Shown piece after piece: positions 37,083 through 48,579 of a stretch of DNA of 64,000 nucleotides. The stretch comes from Prostheceraeus crozeri (taxonomy: Eukaryota; Platyhelminthes; Polycladida; Euryleptidae). The DNA lies in the NCBI GenBank assembly GCA_907163375.1, contig CAJQUW010002020.1:40961-104960 (forward strand). The letters are read 5' to 3'. Each line of letters begins with the position of its first letter. The stretch's first letter is position 1. The notes under the pieces are model-generated. The model saw nothing but the letters and a program-made list of their open reading frames with translations. It ran no database searches and was not told the origin of the DNA. Both the position numbers and the translations under genes were made by a program.

Positions 37083-39323
37083 GGCTACTGAATTCTGATA
37101 TATAGCCTTCTTCTTAATAGAACCATGTTTCTCTTTCTACCTGCTACAATATTTTATTCAAATCCAACAAAATGTGCTTCTATTGTTGGAATAGTCTTAA
37201 CGAAAGATCCGAAACACGATATTATATGCATAAACATGATATACATATGCTGCCCAAACGAGCGAGCATCACACGTCGGCGACTGTGATCGAAAGCATCA
37301 TGCTTGTGAGTAGACCGAAAGTGACGATATTAACTCGTATTTTTAGAGTATATGTTTATATAAAAAATCCAATGTTTTGAGTAAAATGATCGCATGGGAA
37401 TCATAGTTTGTATGCACGATCCTTCTAAGGACAGAGAAAATTAATTTCAGCTATGTACTGACCGAAAATCTGTAAATATAAAAAAAATTCAGGATCTGGT
37501 GGATGTTTTTAAATTATAAATGCCGTCGGCATTAAGGGGTTACAAATTGGGAATATTCCTTAGCTAGTCATTTTATTTTTAGAGATTGGAAAGAGCAAAG
37601 TAAATTGGTAGTTAAGGGGTTAATGCAGGTGATCAAAGACATGCTATAAGCATATTGCTGGTAAGGATGGCCTATCATAATAAATCGTTATCAATAAAGA
37701 TGACATTTGTAAATTTGTCTCAAGTGGAAAATGGGAGATAATCTGACACAGATGTTTGCTGCCTTCAAATTTAAAAAGGCAAGCTAATTGTGAAAGTCTT
37801 GGAAGAAAAGTGATTGCAAAATATTGAATTGCAAGAAATAATACAATTGCAATGTATTTGTTAATCGCATGCACCAGTATCATTTACATGTATGAAACTG
37901 TGTAATTAGTTTTATTGCGAAAGCGAACCGCATAGCTATTATGCGAATTAGTGTGAAAAATCTGTGCCGGATATTTTTATCAAATAGCCTAAACAGAAAT
38001 AATTCTGAGGTGCGGTATGATCAATGACTTCTTCTAAATAAGACCTTCCAATAGCTTAATAGAAGTCATAATCAGAAGGCTAAAGCAACATGAATATTTT
38101 ACTGAGCAATGAAGTGCTGCCATTCTGTTTGTTGAAGTTTCTTGTCAGACCCTGTTTGTTAGCAGAACCTGTCAAGAAAATTACATGACGCGTGTGATGT
38201 GTGCGACACGTCATGTTAGTTCGCGGCACAGCCGATGAACTAACTTTTGGCATGAATGCCTATGAAAAGCGTACACATGTGACCACAGAATTAGACAGGT
38301 CGTCTCTTCTTCTATTTGACTAGAAAGGAAACTTTGGAACATGTAACGCTAATGAAATGGCACGAACTGCTGACAGTACCATAGCAATCGAACAATGAGC
38401 AGCCAGTTCAACATTAAACACGCCAAATTGTGCGATGTTTCAGTGACTTATCAACCGGATCACACATCAAAGAGACGCAGACGATGTCAAGCTCTACAGA
38501 GAAGTTTGTGAACGTTTTTTCGTGCGCCTGCTAACTTTTTTAATAATAATATGAGGGCCCAACATTATCGAGAAAACTTTTGCGCAATGATCTGAATTCT
38601 TCGAATCTGAAGGAATTGTGACGATCGGAGCATTTTGAAGGAATTCAGAGCAATCTGCAAAGCGACGCACGACTACTTTTTCCTATCTCTGCAAGGCATC
38701 AAAAATTTCTTTTTGCCAAAGCTTACTTAAGTTCCTGCATGTGCCATCGTTTTGAATCAGTTTGCACTTCTAGCAAAGTGCCACGATTAAACAATCTAAT
38801 TCTGTGCATGTAACTGTTTCTGACCAAATGACATTCGTTAACAAGTGTTCCTTAATGAAAATACGTGCGTTTTTATGTTACAATTATGTAGTGCCACGAA
38901 GCATTCTAGAGGCCCATTGTTATCAATTTCTATGCCGCATGTGATCGGCTACAACATTCGGTGCAAGAATAATGGATAAAGGAGTTGCAAAGTCAGACAC
39001 CACATCATTGAGAATCACTATCAAAGAATATTAGAAGAACAAGCAGTGGGTACACCTTCTGATAAGATTTTGCTATTTACCAAGTAAACACAAGCTTATT
39101 AGTAAATGTTGCTCACCTCAGCTATCAGCACAATAGCAGCGGCTAGATAAATAGAAGCTATTACTCAGTTATGTTCATTAATAGCGTCTGCGAAAAGCAG
39201 AGGCTTCAACAGATGTCATTGATCATACCCCTGGTCTCTAAAACAATCAAACAGTCATTTAAATGAATAGGCCCTAGATTCGAAATCAAAGCCTTGAATT
39301 GGCTATCCACAGCATGCTGATAT
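37083..39323. other. Nothing recognised
   Basis: Short frames only. A small hairpin (GTTAGTTC...GAACTAAC) lies at 38216-38244. Confidence 0.4.
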
Positions 39324-39768
39324 CACTAGGTGACATGCCACGCGTAATTACGGAGCACCCCAAGCATCCGTGGTTAAAGACATTCTATTCTTCTGCGCGC
39401 GCAATACGCGCTGCATTAAGAGTCAGAAATCACTTGATCTGATGCTGTTAAAACACGCGGAATGTTTATGAATACGCGCGGGCGATCGTTTATAGTTTGC
39501 GCGTCGTCTACAATTGTCTACGTTGCCGTATGAACCACGAATGAACTGCTAAGCATGTTCTGTCTTCCCTGAGCATGAAATTGAGGTCCTATCACATTGT
39601 TTAGCCTCTGATGCATGCAGACACATGAGACGCGAAGTTTATATAACAGGACTGCCGACAGATGTTGCAGCAATGTCACCCATAGCCACGGATGTTTAGG
39701 GTCATGTGTAAATTACGCGTAGTTTACGCGTGAATTACGCGTAATTGAGCGTGGCATGTCACCTAGTG
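39324..39768. mobile_element. MITE with CACTAGGTGACATGCCACGC ends, 445 bp
   Basis: The 20-base end at 39324 is repeated inverted at 39768, and similarity continues inward (GTAATTACG, CATCCGTGG). The right side has several TTACGCG repeats. A target duplication is unclear (TA-like bases adjoin both ends). No coding. Confidence 0.8.
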
Positions 39769-41699
39769 TAGTTTTAGGGGACGTTGCTAGTGATAACAAA
39801 TTTTTACTTATTTTTACTTATTTGTGTAAGTCTCATAGTAGCCATAGGTTCTCATTAATAAATACATCTATAACTATAAAACAAAAGAAATAAACAATTA
39901 TAAACGACAAATTTTAAAAATAGTGCTAACGTCTAGATGCATTTAGAGATTAATCTTCATCTCCTTGACAAATGGCGGTCCATTAATGAATTGATCACAA
40001 ATTATTCATGAAGGCGTTTCTTTTCAGTTATATTTGCTATTTCAATAAATTAACTTCGATTGATGTGAACAATGATTCCGAGAGATGATACTGTAAGAAA
40101 GGTTGGACCTTGGGTTTTGGGTCAAACTTGGGTTATGGGTCGACCTGGGGTAACGGTGCAAAACTTGGGTTTTCTATTGATGCTGCATACATATATACAA
40201 ATCAAGTTAGTAAAAATTAATATTTTGATGTGAAGAAGACTGCATGACAAGAGCATGAAACTTGGATTTTATATGAAAGTTCCACCCAATTCATAGGATA
40301 TTTCAAATAAGAAAAACTTGTGGTCATTTGCAGTGGACGTCGCGTGCTCCCTGACCATAGGCCTTCACTCGGCATTGGGATACTATTTCTATACAAAGCA
40401 CTTTTATGTCACAACATTAATTTTCATAAAAGCTGAATTTTTGATAACAATTTTCCGAACATTTTTAAGGTCAAGTGAAAGTGCACATGCGAAGTGATTG
40501 CTCATGTCACTTTACCGCCTTATTCAAGGAGCGGCTATATCACTATATCCCCTCTCTGTCCAGACCACATTTTCTCGAGAAAAAAAGGAGGCAAGGCGAA
40601 CAGTTTCTTGCGTTTTTGACGGTCGGTCAGCCACTCACATGTTTGAAATTTTGATGCATTAAAATGTCTTGTGCATTTCTTATTTCTATCTGTGTGAGTA
40701 CTTTCAATTTTTCTTATCAGGTGTTGGCCTACCTTGCTTGACGACTGTCATCTTTTCAGTATATTCCCTTGGGACGAAAGGCGTAATTATGATCTCATCT
40801 GCAGTACTAAATATAGTGTCACATCAATCACGTAAAAACAAATTATGGAATTCTACCGAATCTGGGTGTTCGAGTCGGATGCATTACTCTGCCTTCATTG
40901 GAGAGCGCTCATCATCTGATCGCAGTCTTGTCTGAACGTCATCCATCTGCCACTGTTGACGTATTGGCCTCTCTCGCATTAAGCGAAGCTAGGAACAATT
41001 AGGTTGCGCTTCCCTTACTATATTTAGGCACCGCGCCTCGATCAAGAATTGCGTAGAATTTCATTGCAAAAATTGGAGAAGGCAAAGCATCATGTCTATC
41101 GGGAAAGCCAATATTGTCGCGGGCGCGTGCGCTTGCTGCCTCACACGCACACAACTCTCTTTCGCTGTCTGAACATCAGTGCTCCGTCTGAACACACGAG
41201 TAGCTTGTGTGTCTAATTGTTCGAAGAAAACAGCTGTGATTCAAGCACGTGCTGCAAAACTGTTCACTCTTGAGGTTGAGCGTCTGATTTTGAGACGGAA
41301 GCTGTGCACAGCTATCACGAGAAGCTATCGAATTTAAATGAATGATGACACTTTTCATTTTTATAAATGTTGGTAAATAATTTTTGAGGATGCGCCGAAA
41401 GCCTCACAGGTACGGAGAAGACGCCACTGGTCATTTGTTATTTAATTTTAGGCTTGACAATCCCGTGCATTGAAAGTTCGCACATAGTGTATTTGCTGTA
41501 AGCATGCAGCGTGCATTTTGAATTATTATATATTTCATATATTCTATATCCTCGCAGTTATCTTAGCACCCCAAATTTCTTCGACAGCCGACATTTGTCT
41601 AAAAATGAATTCATTCCAATTTCGCATTCTAAATATGCAATCATTACGCAGATTTGCTATACATAGAGGCTGTATATTTTTGAATGATAAAATGAAAAC
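39769..41699. other. Nothing recognised apart from a G-tract cluster
   Basis: At 40110-40150 five runs of three or four G lie within about 40 bases (TTGGGTTTTGGG and TTGGGTTATGGG, then CTGGGG). No gene is seen. Confidence 0.45.
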
Positions 41700-41734
41700 A
41701 AACTTTGTTGTTTGAAAGAGGCCCTGACTTGTCA

Positions 41735-41960
41735 TTTTCAGTTTTGTGGTTGGAAAGAGCCAGGAGTATTTTAAGAGGTTATTATTATTGATCTTATTCT
41801 TATACATGTACAAAATTTTTCGACTGCTATCCGGCAATCATCTTCAGGTACAAAAGAATTTCATATTGGTGTTAGTAAGGAGTTTAAATGTGTGAGATTA
41901 ATTTGAAAATGATATTTACAATGAGATGTGGTATGATATAATGTAGATATGAGCAGGTTG
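41735..41960 (+). repeat. Left inverted arm of Penelope-like element B
   Basis: Begins TTTTCAGTTTTGTGGTTGG and ends at ATATGAGCAGGTTG; an almost exact inverted partner of 44010-44235. Confidence 0.9.
41807..41852 (-). ncRNA. Hammerhead-like ribozyme in the left arm of element B
   Basis: The inverted copy of the motif at 44118-44163, with the same core and stems on the - strand. A transcript of either strand would therefore contain one. Confidence 0.6.
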
Positions 41961-43237
41961 TACAATGAAAACTCAAAAACTGACTTTCATGTAAATTTTA
42001 GCCGATTTGCTCACCAACTACGTTGGAGTGTCGAATTTGAGAATAAAAATGAGAACCAAAACACTAATCAACCACAAAAATATCCCTGTCATTCATATCT
42101 CAGTATGCCACCTGTCGAAGTCATACTTCATCAGCTTGAATTGAAGAAAATTGTTGATGACATAAGATTTCAACCCAAATATACAAATCTCTCCTCATCT
42201 GAAAAACATACTTTGGAAAACTTAAGAAACAAAGACTTACTTTTCTGCCCTCAGATAAAGGTTCTGAATTCTGCATTGTGAATAAAGACATTTACAAGGA
42301 AGCTGGTCTCAGACACTTAACAGACCTTTCCACATACGAATACCACATCTAACCACTACAACAATTGAACAAAAAATAAACTTGGTCTAGAAAAACATCG
42401 CCAAAAGACAGACATCTTTCGACTTTTATCACTAAAAGTTACATTGCAACTAACTCTACAATGCCTCAATTTTGCCATTTGATAAAAACACACAAAGAAA
42501 GTGACCAATTGAAAATTCGACCCATTGTCTCAAACATAAAAGGACAAACCGAGAAACTATCATGGCTATTGACAAACTTTCTATCGCCTATGCTCAAAAA
42601 CATTTCAACACACCTTGAATCAAGTCATCAGTTAATAAATTCCATTAAACATGTGACAACAAATGAACAACTTTATCCTTTCAGCTATGATATCGCATCA
42701 ATGTACACTTCGATTCCGATCAATGACGCTGTTTCAGCCGTGATTAACAAGCTTGAAGACAATAACATTCTTTGCATCAAAGGTTTATCACTGAACAACA
42801 TACAAGATCTTTTGAATATCATTCTTCACAATACATTTTTTCATTATCAAGGTACCATTTACCAACAAATCAAAGGCTTGCCAATGGGCAACTCCCTTTC
42901 TGGATTGCTCGCTTCAATTTTCATTGAGACAATCGAAAATAATGCTCTTCAAAACATCAACCATCTGCCCTTATTCAAGCGATACATAGATGACTGCTTC
43001 GCCTTAGCGAATAGTATAGAACAGGCTCTCGATCTTCTACAGTCTCTGAATGCTCAATATCCAGACATAAAATTTGAAATTGAGTATCCTAGAAATGATA
43101 ATAGAACTTTGAGTCTTTTCGACTTCACAATCACTGTAAATTCATCCAATGACTTTCAATTTGAATTTTATAAGAAAGCTGCAAAAAGAACATTTTTGCA
43201 CATTCTAAGTCACATATACCAACAAAGACGAAAATGA
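41949..43237 (+). pseudogene. Penelope-like reverse transcriptase (element B)
   Basis: An N-terminal open part lies at 41949-42281, and the main part at 42461-43237 has the reverse transcriptase landmarks: HLIKTHKESDQLKIRPIVSN, YDIASMYTSIPI with the first catalytic Asp, QIKGLPMGNSLSGLLAS, FKRYIDDCFA with the catalytic DD, and LSLFDFTITV. This type of RT is related to telomerase reverse transcriptase. The coding region is broken a small number of times, before and after the main part. Confidence 0.85.
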
Positions 43238-43575
43238 ACTTCATCCTGAATGAGAAGAAGAGAATCACTGAACGATGCTCAGATAAATTAACTCTCAAGA
43301 AGCACAAGGAGGAATTTGACAACTTATTACGCATTAACGACTATAACGAGCAAATCATACGATCTTCGAACATGAAACTCCAATGACGAAGGAATTCAAG
43401 AAAGCGTAATAATTATCAATGGGTCAATAAGGATGTTTTATGTTTCCCTTTCCCATATATAACAGACAAAATAGATTCACGAATAAAACGGATTTTTCAT
43501 AAGCACAACCTCAACGTTCGAATAACTAGGCGCAACAAAACTCTTCGTCAACAGCTGAAAAAGAATGAAACAAAT

Positions 43576-43926
43576 ATGAAGCCATGTTCTCTTACGAACT
43601 GTACAATAATCAACGAACTATTGTGTAATCGAAAAAATGTTGTTTACAAAATAAACTGCAACAAATGCAATCAATTTTATATAGGCAGCACTATTAGACC
43701 ACTTCATATCCGCTTTAAAGAACACCTTTCAACTCCAACGTCATCTGTTTTTAAGCACATTCGTAATTGTCAAGTAGAACATACCAACATCACCATCGAC
43801 ATTCTGGCCTACGACGACGATACCACTAATTTACGATTGCGTGAGGCATTCATCATACATAAATTCAATCCACCAATCAATAATAAAGCTGAACTTGACA
43901 GTTATCGTGATTTTCTTTTCTATTAA
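43576..43926 (+). pseudogene. GIY-YIG nuclease end of Penelope-like element B
   Basis: NVVYKINCNKCNQFYIGSTI then LHIRFKEHL shows the two GIY-YIG half motifs and the Arg and His that follow. It continues through VFKHIRNC, LRLREAFIIHKFNPPINN and stop. It is the C-terminal domain of the element's protein, here in a separate open part; the nuclease part itself looks whole. Confidence 0.85.
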
Positions 43927-44009
43927 CTACATACTAACATAGTTCATCATTTTTCATCTTACATGTCAGGTAAATTCTTTTCCTACTGGTAAAGATATGT
44001 AACCCAGTG

Positions 44010-44235
44010 CAACCTGTTCATATCTACATTATATCATACCACATCTCATTGTAAATATCATTTTCAAATTAATCTCACACATTTAAACTCCTTACTAACA
44101 CCAATATGAAATTCTTTTGTACCTGAAGATGATTGCCGGATAGCAGTCGAAAAATTTTGTACATGTATAAGAATAAGATCAATAATAATAACCTCTTAAA
44201 ATACTCCTGGCTCTTTCCAACCACAAAACTGAAAA
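44010..44235 (+). repeat. Right inverted arm of Penelope-like element B
   Basis: Begins CAACCTGTTCATATCTACAT and ends CCAACCACAAAACTGAAAA. Only a few differences from the left arm were noticed, so the insertion is fairly recent. Confidence 0.9.
44118..44163 (+). ncRNA. Hammerhead-like ribozyme in the right arm of element B
   Basis: Stem I TGTAC (44118-44122) pairs with GTACA (44159-44163). The core CTGAAGA (44123-44129) fits CUGANGA. Stem II GATTGC (44131-44136) pairs with GCAGTC (44143-44148) with one G-U pair and an extra T at 44130. GAA (44149-44151) is followed by a self-complementary stem III AAATTT (44152-44157), with T44158 at the cleavage position. The extra base beside the core lowers confidence in activity. 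Confidence 0.62.
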
Positions 44236-44252
44236 CTTTGTTGTGATCACTG

Positions 44253-44363
44253 TGTGATTGTTATGCTGGTTTGAAGGGCGGCAATGACCATAGATACGAA
44301 TGCGCGTTATCGCATGAGTATCTGATGGTCATTGCTGCATGCCAAGTCAGCATAACAATCACA
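44253..44363. repeat. Hairpin 1 of a nested palindrome cluster
   Basis: TGTGATTGTTATGCTG at 44253 pairs with CAGCATAACAATCACA ending at 44363. Inner arms GCAATGACCAT, ATAC and ATGCG also pair in order. It lies just outside the right target duplication of element B. Confidence 0.8.
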
Positions 44364-44400
44364 TTCAATAGAAATCCTGTCGTCTTGTGACTTATGTCAT

Positions 44401-44502
44401 AGATAATGCATAGATTTGAGGTCATTATTGCTATAATTACCGAGAGCCGAAGACTCGAGGTTGTTATGACAAATAATGACCGAAGAAATCTATGCATTAT
44501 CT
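44401..44502. repeat. Hairpin 2 of the cluster
   Basis: AGATAATGCATAGATTT pairs with AAATCTATGCATTATCT, and inside it GGTCATTATT pairs with AATAATGACC. Loop about 45 bases. Confidence 0.8.
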
Positions 44503-44504
44503 GC

Positions 44505-44631
44505 TATAATGCATGACCTTTTTATTAGAAGTCTGCACCAGGTTGATAATTTCCAAGCAGGAAGATATTTACCTGCTTCGTGGAACTTATAAACCTGTGG
44601 ATAATCATGCCTTACATAATCATGCATTATA
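44505..44631. repeat. Hairpin 3 of the cluster
   Basis: TATAATGCATGA at 44505 pairs with TCATGCATTATA ending at 44631. The shared ATAATGCAT word suggests that hairpins 2 and 3 are parts of one fold-back element. Confidence 0.65.
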
Positions 44632-44739
44632 ATGGCCTTTTTGAAAAATGAAAAAGGCGTCTGCGCGCTTTTTGGCTTTGCTAGAACTATGATTTTCGTA
44701 TTTCTATTGAACAATGAATGTGTGATTCAATCATCATTA

Positions 44740-46010
44740 AGTCAAAAATCTTCAATTAGTCCGCTATATTGCACTTTTGCCACTTCCTGGAAAACTCTTG
44801 GAACGTATTGTTTTAAACAGGCTACGTCTCTGGTTCGAGCATTCATATGCTGAAGAACCCACACGGCTTCCGACCAAGCTCATCGACTGTTTGACGCGAC
44901 TGCGTGTGGTTATGATGACAAATCCAATCATGGTGCATGCATAATGAGCTTTGATCTTTCTCATGCTTTTGACTGCTTTTGACTCTTTCGACCACGAACT
45001 TGTCCTTAACAAATTACAAGATCAACGGTTCCTAATTGGCTTTCTATCTTGGACAGAAAATTACTTTAAGAACAGAACTTCATTTGCGAAAATTGACAAC
45101 ACGTTCTCGCATGCAGTTCCTATTCGAAGAGGAGTTCTACAAGCTTCGGTCCTTAGACCAAGTTTATATTGCATGTGCATCAACACCGTACATGCACCGT
45201 TGCATGTACACCGTGATAACGACAGCAACCATCGTAAAATAGGCTGATGATATTACACTGATCCTCCCACTAAGCACAAATTCGCCTGACACTATCTATG
45301 AGATGATAGAGGAGGAAACGCGCAATTTTATTCATTGGTCCATTTCGAATAAACTTTCGGTTGACACGACGAAATCCAAATATATGTTAGTAACTCGCAA
45401 ACCGATCCATTTTTTAAAGCGCACGACAATATCAAGAGAGTCATCAATTAAATTACTTTTGGTAATATTCAATGATAAGCTCAATTGGGTCTCACAAATG
45501 GAGCATGTACGTCATAAATGCAGTCAAAGGCTTTACATAGTGCGCAGATTGAGACCTATCATTTCAACCTGCGATCCTCATCGGTGACAGTGCGTTCAGT
45601 CATGGAATATTTCTTGTCCATTGTTTGTGGGCCTGAACAACAAACAAGCGAAGACCTCGAGTATGGTTCATAACCGAGCTCACCACATAATTCATCATGA
45701 CTACAATAAGGAAAATTAGTCATGTCACTGCACATCAGCCATAATTGATGATCAACGCCTGCGCTTGACCTCTATTTTATGGACTCGGTTGTCTCGAGAC
45801 GCAAACCATCTTCTCAATGGTGGCATGCCATCAGTTCTAAGATACTCTAAGAAGTACTGTGTGCCTCTGAGTCCGTAACTTAAGCAATGGATGTACATTT
45901 ATTCATTAGATTATTGCAATTTGTCTCTATATGCAGATGTGTCGAAAGTGTGTATGTCTTCATGTATGTAATGATTTCTATTTCACGAATAAAAACGCTT
46001 CTACTACTAG
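44740..46010 (+). mobile_element. CR1-like LINE relic, 5'-truncated
   Basis: Successive frames give LPLPGKLLERIVLNRLR near 44775, DLSHAFD-type residues near 44955, HELVLNKLQ, NYFKNRTSF and SKYMLVT, then DKLNWVSQMEHVRHKCSQRL. These are reverse transcriptase blocks and the following region in the right order. Shifts and stops break it in several places. The tail ends near AATAAAAACGCTTC at about 45988-46001. Confidence 0.7.
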
Positions 46011-48540
46011 TCAGTATATCAGTGTAGGATAATTAAAGGAAAGCTTTATAACGCAATACTGTATGTACTTAGGCTTTTGATGTTACAGTTATTGCAATAA
46101 AAAATCGTTTCCCACTAATACCACACCATACACTTCTCATGGTCCCACAAGTTACAAGAACATCACTTCAAAGATGTCCGGTAAGACTTGAATGCAACAT
46201 TTACATTAATTACGAAGTCGCTTAATGTAACCTACGAGGTCGAATATACGAGTAAGTGGATGTCCGATGAATGTTAGCAGAAACTCGTGTCAGTTGGTGG
46301 TCAAATTTCAGATCCCAACACTTACTGCGTTCACGTTCTCAATTAAAGCATAAAGTAGAATGGACTATAGGCATGCTGCTAGGCACAGACTACTAGGATG
46401 TTAATAATTTCTATGCCCCTATTTTTACCAATTATAGTCGATGTCTCAGAATTTCTTGTTTTCAGTTGCAAGCTATCACCCAAGTCATCGAATAGAAACT
46501 TCGGGAAAGAAATAACATTTTTATTTATACAGCAATAAGCCTACTGTGATGAAATTATCGAAAAATAAGAATTTTGACCTGTAGAAGAATCTTTATATCA
46601 GCACAAAGTATAAAGAATGTACTTCGTTTACTTGATTATACTCATTAGTTGAAAATTTGACTTGGAAAACTTGTATCTCTTATTGGGTAAACCCAATACA
46701 AGTTTTTGCAGAAAATCCGTTTAATTTTCTTTTTGTTTCGTGTCTCCTTGCTTCTTTGTTTCTCTCCTTCAATATTTTCCTCGTCCGTGCGTAGTGGACC
46801 TCTCTGTCCTTCTCTCTATTTACAACTTTGAGTCTTAGTTGCTAGGCCTACTCTCATCTATATCATCACATGGGCCATTTTTCGATAATCTCGGATTTTA
46901 TTTATCTTTCTTCTTCCATTTCAGTGAAACTTGTTGGATAATCGCATTTGTGGCAACAAGCGTTTTAAAGCTGCAGTGAGTTTGGAGTAGCCTGGTTGAA
47001 TAGTCAGTTTCTAATTGGATGAATAAATTTGTGCCAAAAATGTCGAACACACGGGATAGTTCTTTCCTCGCGCACAAACCTATGACACCTACTAGTTATA
47101 TCAATCGTCTGTGGTAAGCACACTGTCATTTGAGTATCACGCAGGCTTGATTTGAGTCTTAAAATCATATTTATAGTGTCACACAGTGATGCGTGATTCC
47201 GCGACACTATTTATTCCACTGATACCCTTTTGTTTAATCTGGCATGAAGAAATGCAGTAGATACAGTAGGAATGATATTTGAAAGACTCATTATCATCAT
47301 TATTATAGGTACAGAAATATATAATGTGAGATACAAATATTTGAAGATTTCTGACATGACAATATTGAATTATAGGCTACTCCTCATGCGGAAAGGTGTG
47401 GAAGTTGTTTTAACTGATTGCATCGCTAACTTGATGATTTTAAACGTGTGAAGTAAGTGAGTAGATTGCCTCTGTTTTTCTTTAACACTACTTCTTCGAT
47501 GCGAATCGCTGCATGATGAAGCTTGAGATGATAAATTGTATAAGGGAGTATAATCCTTTATACATCCCTTTTGAAGGAAGCAATGATTGCTTTATCAAAT
47601 TAGCGCAAAACAATCAATTTTCTAGTTACCATTGTATAGTAACTAGGGCCTACATATCCGCACAGACCGTGCATTTATCGCTAAATAAGCCTGTTGAATT
47701 GTTAAAATTTTCATTTTATCTGTATTTGTTTAACGTACTCGGATTTTGTATACTCGAATCGCTTCGCTTGATGAAAAGGCTTTTAGTATTAATTGTTTCT
47801 ATTTTGCTATTCAATTTGTCTCATGTTTGCATCTAAACATCGCGGTAGTGGATAAAATTATTTCTCACCAGGTCTCATCATCAGTCGTATACGCATGAGC
47901 TAATTTTGACCTTTCATCGCTACCTTTCAATATTCGAGATCAGGACATGCTCTACCTGTCCCAAGCGGGCCCACAGGGACCTCCAACTTGTTTAAATACT
48001 CAATTACAAGTAATAGAGTGAATTGTGATGAATTTGCACTCTACTAATGCATTCTACAGTCTGCACGATAGTGTTGCTAGCTAGGTATTAGTATACATAC
48101 GTGTGCTAGTATAATTTGTTAAGATATTATTTTTTAAGTTTGTCTTCATTTTAAAAATCTGACCGACAAATGATGGCAAAAAGATTGGGAGTAATAGGCC
48201 TAGTTACTCTATGTAAAATATATTATATGGATAATATACACGACGGATTACTCTATCTAGCAACCAGTGGCAGCCGCTTTAGAAGCAAGCATTTTACTAT
48301 TTACTATTTGTATTTGAATCTGACTTTCATAAATGCATGCTGTTCCAAGACTGGTTATATCAACCGCACCAAAACTTAATGTAAGATGAATGATGCTATC
48401 GCAACTTTTAAAAAGCTTTTGCATATGTATTCAAAAATGTATTTGGAAATGCGCTCGACACGAAGATTATTGAAACGGTGAGATGTATTATTCTTCCATC
48501 ATGTGATTTGTGAAGTTGTGCCAACCAATAATAATTCACT
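46011..48540. other. Nothing recognised
   Basis: Region downstream of the phospholipase gene. The open frame of 107 codons at 47513-47836 (+) has a hydrophobic C-terminal half but no known match and no upstream gene signals. Confidence 0.4.
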
Positions 48541-48579
48541 TCATTGACTGTTTTTCCTTGTGAAAATATATGGATGATC
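48541..48579 (-). CDS. PLB1: PLB1-like exon 9 and stop
   Basis: Encodes DHPYIFTRKNSQ and TGA after tatttccag. The RT-KNS pattern is the usual end of a PLB1 repeat. No membrane anchor or second repeat follows, so the protein is predicted to be free and secreted. Confidence 0.88.
   Translation of the reverse strand, partial: DHPYIFTRKNSQ

Larger units (their letters stand above)
41712..44232 (+). mobile_element. Penelope-like element B with long inverted ends, 2.5 kb
   Basis: Inverted arms of about 226 bp run from 41735 to 41960 and from 44010 to 44235. A 23-base extension (41712-41734) is present only at the left. AAACTTTGTTGT at 41700-41711 and 44233-44244 is a 12-bp target duplication. Reverse transcriptase and GIY-YIG nuclease frames fill the middle on the + strand, and a hammerhead ribozyme lies in each arm. 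Inverted arms and a one-sided extension of about this size are known for Penelope elements. The coding part is in several pieces, so the element is broken, though all its parts are present. Confidence 0.88.
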
